Origin: Macrotrachela quadricornifera
Taxonomy: Eukaryota; Rotifera; Eurotatoria; Philodinida; Philodinidae
Length of the DNA stretch: 64,000 bases
Reading direction: 5' to 3'
NCBI GenBank assembly: GCA_022393335.1
Contig: JAJEKB010001195.1
Location: 29,785-93,784 of the forward strand
Shown here: piece after piece, positions 50,888 through 63,207 of the stretch
How positions within the stretch are numbered: the stretch's first letter is position 1
How the letters are laid out: every line of letters starts with the position of its first letter
Position numbers and translations under genes: made by a program
Notes under the pieces: generated by a model
Told to the model about the DNA's origin: nothing
What the model saw: the letters and a program-made list of their open reading frames with translations, nothing else
The model's database searches: none

Positions 50888-53424
50888 TTAAAGTAATCGA
50901 TGACGGCATTCATCTGAACCACAATGACAATGTAATACACGATTTTCTACTGTATCAACCTAAAAAATACAAATAATTAGATATTAATTAAAAAATATAA
51001 TAAAAACATTTTACTTCATATGAATAATCCCAAACAAGTTCCGTACCAGCTTTAATATTCGATGCTGTAAAAAAAGCTACCCAAGGAAATCGAACATTCC
51101 ATGTTTCAATAAATACATTTTGAACAAAAACATTTGGTGAACATGAATGATTATAAAATCGTGATACATTTCCTTTAAAATGAGCATCCATAACATATAT
51201 TCCTGGATCATAATTTGCTTGTTGATGTTCAGAAAATATTTTATTCTTATCTGATAATATATTTATATCTTCTAAGGGTGTTTGTTTATCTAAATATATA
51301 AAAAATTAATTTGAATTTATTCTATTTCATAGAAATTCAAACATACTTCCATTATAATGTACTTCTGATAGTTGATGATCATCATTATGTAAATTCATTT
51401 GATCATTAAATTGATCTAAAATAAAATAACAGAATTTTTAATAAATTTAAAAAAAAAGGATTATTTGAGATATATATACCTCTTTGAGTAATCATTCTTG
51501 ATTTTTTCTGAAATATTGTTGGTTTAAGTGAAGTAACAAAATCTAATGCAGTAAAATAAACATCACCCATAGATTTTTCTGTTCCACGTCGATTAGCATC
51601 TTCATCATTAAGAATTTCTCCAGCATAAAAACTTAGAAAAGTTCCAGCTGGTAAATCATATAATGTTCGTACACCCCAACCTTTTTCTGATGTATTATAA
51701 ATTTGTAAAAGAGTATTTAAACCAAACTGCACACATCGATTTGTACAACGTGAATCACATTTACATTTGCCATTGCATTCGTATATACCTAAAAAGAATA
51801 TAAATTCATGATTTTATTTTATATTGCTTCAACAAGTAAACTTCTATCAGTGAGGAATCTAGAATATTCTTTCTCTAATTCCGATAATTGACTTTTGTGT
51901 TTAACAAAATTTGAATAAAATTTATTCTCTTAATTTATCTGAATGTAAGTTTCTAATGTTGATATCGTCAAAAGAAATTTTGTTTTAATATACCTGAATG
52001 AATTTTTTCTAGTAATCGTCCATGTTTATATCCAAAATTTCTTTTAGTTAATGCATCATAAAGAAATAATCTCATATCATCTATATGATTATTTCTTTCA
52101 TCATCCTCATCAATTGTTTGTTGAAATAATTCTTTTAATGAATTAATTAAATCTTCATAATAATGTGATTGAATAATTCCATCATATGTTTTTTGCCAAC
52201 AAGAACATTTTGTTATATCTAAACAACCATCTGTACATGAACAACCATTAATATTATCTTTATCAATAATTATATCTGATGTTAATGGTATTCGTTCAGT
52301 AGTATATTCAAATGATTTTGGTAATGATGAATCAATTTCATTAACAAGCATTAATGGAACTTTTTCTTTTCCATTTGTATAATCTTCAAGATTAACATAA
52401 GCTGTATTTGGTGAAATAAATTTTTGTGTAACACGACAATTCATATTAAATGTAAATTGTCGTATTGATAATGATGAATCTGTTTGATAAAGATATGTAT
52501 GTAAACGATCACCATCAGTAAACATTTGTCCACAAGGTGATACATATACAATAGTACCAAGATCATTACGTATTTGACGTTTCCATCCATAATTTAATGG
52601 TATTAAAAGAAAATGACATTTACTATCATTTATTGTCAATTGTTTATCAGAAGCAAAACGTTTACATGGTGGTTCATATGATGATAAAGAATTAAATAAT
52701 GGTTGTAAACGTAATGAACCACGATAAAGCCATTCATGTTTATTTAATGCTGGTATAAATACACGCATAAGACTAGCATCAACTTTGGATATAATTGCAT
52801 CAATCCATTGTCCATTTGATTCAATATTAATATGATCTTTTACTAATGCATTAACAAGACGTCGTTTAGGATATGTTAAAACATAATTTTCTATATATTG
52901 TTTTGTACCTAAATCAACTTTAGATAAATAATTTGATAATGGTTCAAGTAATAAACGAATAGCATTTGAGCGTAAATAAAATGGTGAATCACTATCAGCA
53001 AATATTAAATAACGTTGATCATTATTAATTGATGGTTGTTCAGCTATAATACCGCGTAATGGTTTATCAATATATCTTGATGTATCAGCATCACCACTTG
53101 GCATACAAAGTACACGTGTACCAACATTAATTTGATCATTTATGTTATCATTTAATGCAACACGTTCTGGTGGATAACGATAATGATCTTGAGATGTTGG
53201 TTTATGATGGCAATTTGATAAACGACACGTCTATTAATAGATTAAAAAAAAGAAATCAGTATTTTAAAATGTTGATTTATTTAGATTTTTCTTTTCTTTA
53301 TGTTTACCAATATTTGAAGTTTGTTGTCGTTTGTTTGTTGTGCTCGAACAAAATATGCCATTGTCCATCCATGTGAAGGATTATAAACAAGTACGCGTTG
53401 GCCAACATCAATAGCCAAAGGCAT
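50888..53424 (-). CDS. SETDB1: SETDB1-like histone H3K9 methyltransferase
   Basis: About 690 aa. Exons: about 53307-53424, 51994-53230, 51480-51788, 51347-51415, 51015-51289, 50888-50959. It methylates histone H3 Lys9 to build heterochromatin in the nucleus. Tudor-like region about 1-220 (INVGTRVLCMPSG; QRYLIFADSDSPFYLRS; HEWLYRGSLRLQPL). MBD about 250-320 (WKRQIRNDLGTIVYVSPCG; DGDRLHTYLYQT). Pre-SET Cys cluster (CSCTDGCLDITKCSCWQ; YECNGKCKCDSRCTNRCVQ). Then the split SET domain: GWGVRTLYDLPAGTFLSFYAGEIL and VYFTALDF, an insert, then YVMDAHFKGNVSRFYNHSCSPNVF and FTASNIKAGTELVWDYSYE, and the post-SET CHCGSDECRHRLL. Catalytic NHSCSPN and the post-SET Cys are all present, so it should be active. 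The SET insert is about 60 residues against about 350 in human SETDB1. Downstream of the Roco gene on neither side is there a tandem copy. Confidence 0.93.
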
Positions 53425-55218
53425 GATAGAAAAAATTTTTTATATTTCAAATTTAGTTTTTTTGTTAATTATTTAAATAAAATTGATCAAGTTTTTTGTT
53501 TCTTAAAAATCTAAATTCATTTATTGGTTTAATGAGATTTGCTACTAAAAATAGAAAATAAATATGATTGTTTCGATTTTTTTTTTATTTATATGAAAAT
53601 AATCAAATTTCAAGAAAAACAATGTTTATTAGCAACAAAGAGATAAACGAACTGATCAAAGCGATATATGCATGACATTTATTCATACACAAAGAGGTTT
53701 TAGAGTTTTATTCAATTGGTAAATATGAATTGACCAATCAAAATAATCATTTTCTTGTTTTTTGCATCGTTTCTCATACCTGTTTTTGTGTATAATTATG
53801 TTATGTAATTAAACGATTGTAGAGATAGATAAAGTATCTATATCTAAACATTAATGATGATTAATAATTATATTAGTTAATAAGAAAAAATATTTTCAAT
53901 ATAGGTGTTATGGTTTATAATATCATGTCGACATTTTACTATTTAGTCATTATACATTACAACAAATATTTGTGTTTTTATTATTCCGGTTGAAGAAAAG
54001 CGTAAAAAATTTTAATTTTGTTGTAGAAGGTTTAAAGCAATAAAAGAATGACGAAATGAATAATTAATAATGCTGAGCCACGATAATTTCAATACAATGC
54101 AAAGGAACTTACGGATGGATCAAAAGTTTTCCAGCAAAATATTTGTTCATTTTTGACTTGTTTGAAAGTATCTCTGATGAGTCAAAAGGTATATGTTGAA
54201 ATGAAAATTTTGTTTGTTTTTGTTTCGGAATTGTAGAAAAATCTTTGAGAGGCTTAAAAATTAATTTCAATGATGAACTAACAGATTTTAGTAACATTTG
54301 CAAGCTCTTTTTTCGAAGTTACTAAAAACTTATTGAAGGCTGATGATTTTATAGAGCGTAAACGTTATTTGTTCAAAATGACGATTTAAGAAAATCAAAA
54401 ACTCAGATATGTTGTAGAAATACAAAAACGAGTTTTAAAAAGTGCATTTCGTAGGGTAACCTCGACTGTACAAGTTAATAGATAAATATAACTTTCAACT
54501 ATTTACTTCCACTTGTGATAATGAAAATAAAATAAAAGTATATTAATTTATGAATATGAATAATATCTATTAATAATTTTCGGTAGAATGTAATATATTC
54601 TTTAACATAAAATTATTTTCGATATTGATTGTTACAAGAATTCGTTTGCAAAAAAAAAACTCAAACTTTGATAAAAATCAAAATAAGAAGAATAATTGTA
54701 TAGAATGTTTGCTAAAAACATACTTATTGCAATACACTTTCATCATGACCAGTGATCCAATTATCTTGTCCATCATTTAAACAAGAAAAGCAATATGTAG
54801 TAGAAATACAATCGAAAAATAATTTTTAATGAATAAATCAAAATAAAATTTATTTAGTTTATCATGTGTATCTTATCAATATCTATTTTCTTTACTATTG
54901 ATATATTCATAATAAATTCTTTCATGATCCCCTAGATGAATGTATTCGTTTCTAAAAGTATGACTTTTGCGTATAACTAATAAAAAAAAAGTATTGTAAA
55001 TGCTTATTTCTCTCAAGTATTATTGATAACAATTTGATTTATTTTAAACGTTCAAGTTCATTAGTAAATAAATAAATTTAATATAGAATGAGAAATGATT
55101 ATATTTGATCATAAATTGCAGAATAATTAATAACTTTATATCAATAAGCAGATTGTAAAATTTACGTAAATAAAATTTTTATTCACATAGGTTTTTATTA
55201 TTAGTTTATAACGATAAC
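53425..55218. other. intergenic
   Basis: 1.8 kb between SETDB1 (-) and the single-exon GPCR (+), two divergent genes, so both promoters are expected here. The ORF at 54109-54303 (-) has no recognisable domain. No repeat or RNA gene recognised. Confidence 0.4.
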
Positions 55219-56280
55219 ATGAGTACAACATCATCAAATGAAACTATTGATGAAACATCGCCAAATAAGCAATGGATGGTACCATATTTATTCTTTTTAT
55301 TAATTATAGGAACAATTGGTAATAGTTTTGGTTTACTTGTATTTATAAATTCTTCAATGCGTAAATGTTCTTGTTCATTATATTTTTTTCTTATGGCTAT
55401 ATTTGATGAATTATCATTAGCTTTTTGGATAATAAATCGTTTATCTGGTGAATTAACTAATACTCAACTTCGTAATCGTTCAACAATATTATGTAAATTA
55501 TTTGTTGTTGTTTATTATAGTTCATCACAAGGAGCAATTGGTATGCTTGTATTAGCTATGTTTGATCGATTATATACTAGTTTTAAAATTGCTCATGGTT
55601 ATCTTGATGTTCGTCTTCTAGTTCGTCGACAACGTTTTCAATATACTTGTTTATTCATTTTTTTCTTTATAATTATTGGACTAAATGCTCTATTATTTGG
55701 TTCACATCTTATTGTATCACCAGAAGATAATCAAGAATACTGTATTATTATTGATTTATATATTACTCGTATTTATTCACTTATTGATTTATGTATATAT
55801 GCTATTATACCTTGTGTATGTATGCTTATAGGTGATATTCTTATTTTATATTATATTAGAAAAACACGAGCTCGAGTTATATCATCAAATAATATAAATA
55901 AACGACGAGAAAAACAATTATCAATTGTACTTGTAATTACTTCAATAGTCTCATTATTTATTGTTAGTCCATATAGTTTTTTGAATCTTCTCATTAATTT
56001 TTCAAATATTCTTAATAATGATTATCGTACATTATATACATTAAATGATATATTTGGTCTTCTATCAACATTTACACATGCTATGCACTTTTATCTCTTT
56101 CTAATTATTAGTAGTACTATTCGCAGGCATTTCAAGCGTTTATTGGATAATTTTATTGTAATTTGCTCTAATGCGCGACGTGCTATTCACCCAATTGTAA
56201 TACCAACAATAAAAACGGCAACATCATCTCAACCTGCTATAAATTTTCCTCAACGTTCACCTTATTTACAAACGAATTAA
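55219..56280 (+). CDS. single-exon class A (rhodopsin-like) GPCR, orphan
   Basis: 353 aa, no intron, stop TAA. Seven hydrophobic segments: TM1 PYLFFLLIIGTIGNSFGLLV with the conserved GN; TM2 CSLYFFLMAIFDELSLAFWI with the conserved Asp; the extracellular Cys at ILCKLF; TM3 ending MFDRLYTSF, a DRY variant; the loop-2 Cys at EYCIIID; TM5 near residues 185-212; TM6 LSIVLVITSIVSLFIVSPYSF without the usual CWxP; TM7 HAMHFYLFLIISSTIRRHFKR in place of NPxxY. NETI near the N-terminus is a glycosylation sequence. It resembles the large sets of divergent peptide-receptor-like GPCRs in rotifers, but ligand and subfamily are not identifiable by eye. Lack of introns, unlike its neighbours, suggests origin by retroposition or an intronless expanded family. 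Confidence 0.85.
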   Translation: MSTTSSNETIDETSPNKQWMVPYLFFLLIIGTIGNSFGLLVFINSSMRKCSCSLYFFLMAIFDELSLAFWIINRLSGELTNTQLRNRSTILCKLFVVVYYSSSQGAIGMLVLAMFDRLYTSFKIAHGYLDVRLLVRRQRFQYTCLFIFFFIIIGLNALLFGSHLIVSPEDNQEYCIIIDLYITRIYSLIDLCIYAIIPCVCMLIGDILILYYIRKTRARVISSNNINKRREKQLSIVLVITSIVSLFIVSPYSFLNLLINFSNILNNDYRTLYTLNDIFGLLSTFTHAMHFYLFLIISSTIRRHFKRLLDNFIVICSNARRAIHPIVIPTIKTATSSQPAINFPQRSPYLQTN

Positions 56281-58438
56281 ACAATATTAACTAATGACTT
56301 TGTTTATATACTTTTTCATCCTGTTTTTTTTTGTCGTCATTTTCTAAATTATGATCTAATTAAACTAAATTTTGCTTTTGTTATTTAGTAGTAAATAAAT
56401 AATACCGATTAATGATATTTGCTAATTGATGATTCATTCAAAGATAAATCTAACATCTAGATAATTGAATAACTTTACAGTATTTCAATCATTTTTTCTT
56501 ATTCATGGCTTGTCAAATTAGGATTTGATAAAATATATTAATATAAAGAGACCATCACTAAAGATAAGAACAACCCTAAGTAAGACACAGGCAATTCAAT
56601 CTTCGAGTAAAATTCTTTTTTTTGTCTTTTTTTACATTATTTGATAGAGTCTGAGTTGTTCTTCATGAAAAACACCGTTCTACCACGTACAATTATCTTT
56701 TTAGAATCGAAAAGTACGAAAAACTTAAAGAATGTCGTTCTCGTCAAAAAACAGATCCTGTCTAACAATATGCGTTTTATTTTAATTTGGAATTTTTTTC
56801 GGATTCAGCATTAGAAACTGCGTCTAGACTAGTTATTAAACCAACTCTAGGTCATGAAATCTTTTCAGGTTGGCGCGATGAATTATAATCTTTCCATGTG
56901 AACAAATATCCCTCATATTTTTCATTTTTTAGTGTTTGATCCAATCTTTTCGATCATAAATTATAGTATATCGTTAAAAATGCATTGATGCGATTCGGTA
57001 CAGAGAATATTCGACCTCATGATTTTCTTTAACAGTTGCAATACTCAGTTTTTTCATTTGCAATTTGTCACATTTTTGAAACTATTGATATCATTCCGAA
57101 GCTATACAGTTATATCATCTTGTTTAGTTTTTCAACTCAAATTTTACTCGTTTTTTTGAAATTTCATATTTCAATGAGAAAAGATGTGTCAGTACTACTA
57201 TAATCCAATGATATTGCTTCAGTTTTTGTATGAATTATATTTTCATTATAGTTTCGTCTAAGTTTATCCTAATCCGATTATATGCTGTAGTGGAAATGGC
57301 TCTCATATTCGACTCACCGATGCATACTACAGTATATCAAAAGCAAACAATATTATTAGTCACCTCGTTCATAAAATCACACAGAAAAAAAACGAAAAAC
57401 GAGTTAGAAATAAAAACATTCGAAGCATATACCTTTTCGATAATGATTACAATGTTTGTAAGCTCATTTATTTTCTAATTGTATGTCTGTTTTTTTCGTG
57501 TAGTCAGAATATATACATACAGTATACGATGACCCTATATAAAACAACACTTATCGTCTGATACGTTGATTGCAATTATTATATATAAACATACAGTCAT
57601 TGCCTATTACCCTTTGGACAAGGTTTTTTTAAAGATGAATTGTTTGTTTCAGTTCTGCAACAGTTTGAAAAAACTTTTATTAATAAATACAAGCATTTAT
57701 AAGTATTTTAAAGTATAATAATCTTCACGTTGATTTATCAGACAAAATCCAACGTTACGAACATCATACCAATAGCGTGTATCGGCATAATTTTTCTTGA
57801 GTCTGCTTGTATGATTACAAACTATATAGGCACTTCAAGCAATACTTCTGTTGTTGTTGTTGTTCGAACTAAATACAGAAAATGATCTGCAGTGAAATGT
57901 ATGGGATGATTTCTGGTAATCGGTCGACTATTTAGATATTCAAGCTGAATATGTATCTCAATTAATTGTCAGATCAATTCAGACTTATCAGAACTCAAGA
58001 GAGCATACATACATACATAGTAATGCAGGACGATGACACAATAATGTTGCGAAGATAAGGAAAAAAAGAGGAATTTTTTCGATCTAGCCTAACTAATATT
58101 ATAATGGCAATAATATCTGCAAAAGTTCGATGCACATATATGCATGATCCGTAACCAAAGGATTAATATATTATTAATGAATTATTATGCATTTTTTATC
58201 ATTTAGAGAAGGTCTTTGGCGAAGATGTCGAAAATGCTTTATTTAAATCATTTATAAAAAAATTATCGGACTACTTTTATCACATTTCTATTTATATAAT
58301 ACATATAAATACAAATAAATTAAATTACGAGTAATATTACCAATTACATTAATAACAACAATTTCTATTGATTAGCTTAGCGTGTGAGTTCTATTGAAAT
58401 AATATTCATATTAAAAAAAAAAATTCTTTAAATTGCAC
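56281..58438. other. intergenic
   Basis: 2.2 kb. The stretch 56640-57480 is less AT-rich than its surroundings and might be decayed coding DNA, but I could not match it to a family; the ORF at 57230-57478 is not convincing. A (TTG)n run of five units lies near 57848-57863, and (CATA)n near 58006-58017. Confidence 0.4.
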
Positions 58439-59870
58439 TTATTCACGAATAATACCCCGAATGGCTTGTCCCGGTGGTTTTATATTTTCATCCATAGTTA
58501 CTAACTTTGAATCACGTACAACGAATGTTCCATTAACAAGTACATGTACTATACCTTGTGAAGGAATTTTTGGTTGTTCAAAAGTCGCACAATCTCGTAC
58601 AGTCATCGGATCAAAGATACATAAATCTGCTGTAGCACCAAGACAAATACGACCTCTAGTTTTCATTTGTGATGATGCACTCTCTAATCTTTGTGCTGGT
58701 AATAGAGACATTTTTCGTATAGCTTCCATTAATGTTATTGTACCACGTTCACGAACATAATGACCAAGCACACGAGCACAAGCACCAGCTGCTCGTGGAT
58801 GACCACGAAGTGCATCACTACCCATTAATGCAATTGGACTTTGAAGACAATCAATAACAGCTTGTTCTGGTATTGAGTTGATAATAATTAATCCACCTTC
58901 TTTTCGATATTTAGCAAAACTAGTTTCACTTAATCGTTCTCCTGTATTGACATATGTCAATTTATCATAACTAACACCTAATTGTTCTTGCCATAAATCA
59001 TCATTGAACAGAGCCGAATCAATAGTAGTACAACCAGCCAAATACGGATCTACAATAGATAATTTCTATTTCAATTTTTATTATTAAAAGAAAAAATAAT
59101 TTACAAAATTCTGTTGTTATATCCATTCCATTCTCATGTGCATTGTGTATAAGCTCAAGCGCTTTATTAGTTACTGCTAAACAAGTACTATGTAAATGAC
59201 AAACATTAATAGCAGCTTTTGTACATGCTCCTAACGCAATAACTTCTTGAAGAGCAGCTAAACTACCATTTTTTTCTTGTGCACCAAAATAACGCATATG
59301 AACATGACAACAAACATTATATTTTTTTGCTAAACGAAAACATTCAACAATTTCCCATCGTGTTGCTGCTGGAACATAATGAATTCCAAAACCTATTGCC
59401 ATAGCACCACGTCGAAGACCATCTTCAATTTCTATTTTAATTTGATCAATTCTATCCGGTGAAAGTGCTGCGGGTGAATTACTTTGTGGTAAAAATCCAG
59501 ATGGATGATCAAATACTTTCATTCGTACTTGAATATGACCAATACCTACTCCATAATTAACTAAAGTTTTATTTTCTCTTTCTGTATACCATTGATCAAT
59601 ATTATTTGTTCCAACTTCTAATTCAAATACTGATGTAACTCCATCTTGACATTTCAATGCATAATATTCATCAGTATGTTCATGTGAATGAACATCAATA
59701 AAACCTGGACAAATAATTAAATTTGAAATATCTATTTCTACTTTTCCTTTTAATATTTGTTCACTAATCGATACAACTAATCCATCAATTATACCAATAG
59801 ATCTTATAGCATCAAAATTTGTTTCAGGATCAATAACACGACCATTTAGAAAAACAAGATCATAATTCAT
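58439..59870 (-). CDS. amidohydrolase of the N-acyl-D-amino-acid deacylase (D-aminoacylase) type
   Basis: Two exons, 59105-59870 and 58439-59049 (phase-1 intron, 55 bp); about 458 aa from the ATG at 59870, stop TAA or TGA region at 58439. The ORF can be extended upstream to 59993, but the added residues are hydrophobic and unlike the family; MNYDLVFLNGRVIDPET is the usual start. Features of the fold: N-terminal beta strand with NGRVIDPET; FIDVHSHEH (metal His-x-His); CHVHMRYFG and NVCHLHST (further metal His); TTEFYPYLAGCTTID across the intron; ALMGSDALRGHPRAAGACAR, the catalytic Asp region; then VRERGTITLMEAIRKMSLLPA and the C-terminal GATADLCIFDP. These enzymes hydrolyse N-acyl-D-amino acids and are mainly bacterial. 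One short intron and the bacterial affinity suggest horizontal transfer followed by intron gain. Substrate not proven. Confidence 0.82.
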
Positions 59871-60091
59871 CGTTTCTTTAAATATGTTTTCGATAACTAG
59901 AAAAAAAGAAACATGCATATGTAACATAAATGAAATAAATATAGTAAAGTTTAAAAAAACATAAATAGAAATCTGAAGAATAATTGTATCCATTTACAGT
60001 ACAACAAATATACAGAAAAACAAACATATAAGAGCAAAACAATGCAATCGAAAAACCATCAAGTTTTATAAAAAAAATAAATAAATAATGT

Positions 60092-63000
60092 CTAATCAAG
60101 TATGACAACGTCCGGTTGTTCTTTAAGTTTTTTTGATTTGGTAGATTCAAAAACTTTTGATGATAAACGTTTTTGAGCAATGAATGAATTATCATTATTT
60201 AATCGTTGTTTATAAATATCATAAAAAGTTTCATTAACAGATGTAGGTTGTCGATGTCGAGGTATAACTGTTTGTACTTTATGTTCTTTGATAATAGTAA
60301 TAGGTTGTGATTTTTGACTATTATTTTCATCAGGAACAGTATAACTTTCAGAATCATTTTTTTGCATCATTGACATAGATGAATCACATGTTGCTCGTTT
60401 TATTGGTATAGACGCAGTTGATAAAATTGTTAATGTACGATTTTTGAGTGAAATTTCGACTTTAGCTTCTACGGGATCTTTATTGCTTAATATTTCAATT
60501 GGAACTGGTGATGAAGCAGATGAAGATTTTGGTGCTAAAAAGTAAAAGAAATTATTATTAATTAGAAAGTATTTGAAATATTTTTCCAAAACATTAAATT
60601 TTAAATTAACAAATATGTACATGAATTTTTACCAATAAAATGAAATCAAATTATCGAAACAAGACGTTCTTAAACTAACAAGTAACGCTCGTCTAAAGAC
60701 TCGCTCAGCTCTTTCTCGTAGAAATCGCGTTTCTAAACTACCGTCAACCTATTCATTTATAAAATTAAAGAAACCAAAGTCAGATTGAAGTGACTCGACC
60801 ACAGTTGCCTTTGATCAAACTTCATAAAAACAAATGTTTTTTGTTAAAAAATTGTCGCTTATTAAAAAAAATGATCCTCAAAAAATTATTTAAAAAACTA
60901 ACATCAGATTCGAGTTCCTCGACCCCAATTACCTTTTGGTTAAGTTTTAATGGATAATATTAATAAAATGTTTTTTTGACCTTATGCGGACATACAATCA
61001 ATCAGACAATTTATGTTTGCGAGACTCTTCTCTACGAGAAAGAGAATTAACATTTTTATTTCTAGTTATTCATTGAAATAGATAATTAGATAGGTCAAGA
61101 TATCTCTAATAATGAAATATATTTTTTCTTCATTAAAATTATGAAGTTTTTTTTAAACAAAATAGTAAAGTTTAGAATAGTAACATATGCCAAAAGCTCT
61201 CCTATTGATTTTTTTTCGATTAGGAAATACTTACAGAAAGGCGGAAGAATATCAACAACGTCATAATCAGTTTCATTAAGTATATTGTCAGATGATTCAA
61301 TAATTGTTTCACATTCTGATGCAACTTCTTCATCTTCTTCATCTTCTTCACTTTCAATAGTTGATTCTTCAGATGATTCAATAAGAACTTCTGGTGCTAA
61401 ATCTGGATCAATTTGAGAAAATTCTTCAAATATCTACACGCAAAAAAAAAACATTTATATTATCTTATAAAACATCATTCAACATACTTTTTCAGTTTTA
61501 ATAATTGCTTCACGTTTATTTTTTAACAATACTTTTTCAATTTCAAAACTATTTAATGCAGGATCAGTTTGTTCAATACTAAAAAAAATAGAAAGAATCA
61601 ATAAAAACTAATAATAATTATTATAATAAAATCTTACTCGAAATCATCAGGAAGACGACTATTCATAATATCATGAAAATCAGCCATTCGTCTAGTTTTT
61701 ATTTTTTTACCAATAATTTTAAATGATTTTTCTGCAAGATTTTTTTGAACATCAGGATTCAAATTAAGTTGATATTTATCATTCGCTTTTTCTACTGTAT
61801 CAAGAACAACATTAAAAGATGGTAAAAATCGTGTTTGATTAACCATATCTTCAAGAGCTTTATTAATTAATGGATGACCAATTTCAGTTTCTAAATATGA
61901 AAAAAAAGAAAAGAAAATTTATCATAGAGAAACATCTAAATAAATTTAAATTTACCTGTTAGAGTAACAGGTTGATCAAGAATTCTTTCAACAGATGATG
62001 ATTGTCTTTTTAATTCGGCAAGTTTAATATGAATCTGAATTAATTATTAATAATAAAAAAATATTTTATTAAAATTATTCGATTTAAATTACTTCATAAG
62101 CTTGTTTTTTACAATTTGACTCTACAACATATAAATCACAATGTTCCATTTCATCTAATGACATATCTTTTTCTTCTAATTGACGAATAGTTTTTGATAA
62201 ATTGCTTAGTCGTCGTTCTAATTTAGTAATTTTTTTTTGTCTTTTTATTTCACATTCAGAAATATTAATTGAATCTGTCGTAATTTTAGATTCTTTATTT
62301 TTTATGGGCAAATGGCATTCATTCAATTCAAATAGAATACTATTACATGAATCAAGAAGTTTTTCGACAGTTTGGTCGACAGCTAATGTTGATGGATTAT
62401 GTTCATTGATAGTGAATGAAGATGGTGTGAGAGGATTTATAGTGGAAGATTGTGATAATGTAAATACAGTTTTATCATTTGTAGATGCTGCTATTTTAAC
62501 TGACTCAGTATTTTTAGTTGAGCAAAAAACTTTGTTCGATGATCGATATGATCTAATTTAAAAAAACAACAAGAAATATGAAATGAACAATCTAAGACGA
62601 TATGGAAGTTTTTGATATGCTTTTACACTGTTTCAATGAAATATATTTTAATCTAATCAGAAGAATATATCATAAATGTAAATTCGTTTTTGTATAGATT
62701 ACTGAGCTTTAGCTTTTAAAAAAGAATAACTCGATAAATGACGTTATGTTTTTTTTGCTTCATCAATGAATAATTTTTATCTAATTCAAGTCTATCACCA
62801 TATTTTAACATGAAATTTCTTCAGACATTGATGAAAACTTTTTAAAATTGAAATTTATATGTATTTACCCTGATAATTTGATACGATGTTTTCTTAGATG
62901 TTTATCGAATGACGCTAACTGTGCAAAATATTTCGTTGAATTATCATTTTTATTAAATAAATTCTGAATATTATTAAGCAATAATTGAAAATCTGTTGAA

Positions 63001-63207
63001 CATAAATAAAGTGACGATGTTGTATTAAAATGACGACGGAGTCTATTTTGTATTATATTAATATCTTTTTCATATGCAAGAACATTACCAACTAATGAAA
63101 GAAACTAGAGAAAATAAGAAGATAATGTATAAATAAATTATTTCTATAAATTATAAACTAACTTGTTCAAATTGAAGTTTAATACTATCAAATATATTTT
63201 CTGTCAT
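60092..63207 (-). CDS. DAXX: DAXX, histone H3.3 chaperone
   Basis: About 601 aa. Exons: 63163-63207, 62869-63104, 62093-62552, 61956-62034, 61638-61890, 61488-61578, 61235-61433, 60092-60534; frame is consistent through all eight. With ATRX, DAXX deposits H3.3 in heterochromatin. Residues about 16-95 give helices in the place of the DAXX four-helix bundle. The histone-binding domain is recognised from KLERRLSNLSKTIRQLEEKD, then SLDEMEHCDLYVVE and, after SSVERILDQPVTLT, FNVVLDTVEKANDKYQLNLN, KSFKIIGKKIKTRRMADFHD and TDPALNSFEIEKVLLKNKRE, in the same order as human DAXX. An acidic run (SEEDEEDEEVASE) follows. The protein ends KEQPDVVILD; the terminal VVIL-acid looks like the C-terminal SUMO-interacting motif of DAXX. 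The 700-bp intron 60535-61234 carries a possible repeat element. Gene is 221 bp upstream of the amidohydrolase, same strand. Confidence 0.82.
60709..61044. repeat. possible MITE-like element in a DAXX intron (14-bp inverted ends)
   Basis: CTCTTTCTCGTAGA at 60709-60722 is repeated exactly in inverse orientation at 61031-61044, bounding 336 bp inside the 700-bp intron. Between the ends lie two diverged direct copies of a unit of about 45-75 bp (about 60780-60846 and 60900-60976), sharing CAGATT, CTCGACC and a TGTTTTTT end. No clear target-site duplication. Could be a decayed non-autonomous DNA transposon or chance plus a local duplication. Confidence 0.4.

Noticed and set aside
56640..57480. 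Possible decayed coding sequence
   Set aside because: Slightly less AT-rich, but no frame yielded a recognisable protein fragment. A BLASTX would settle it.
58461..58760. Plus-strand ORF of 99 aa
   Set aside because: It is a shadow of the amidohydrolase exon on the opposite strand.
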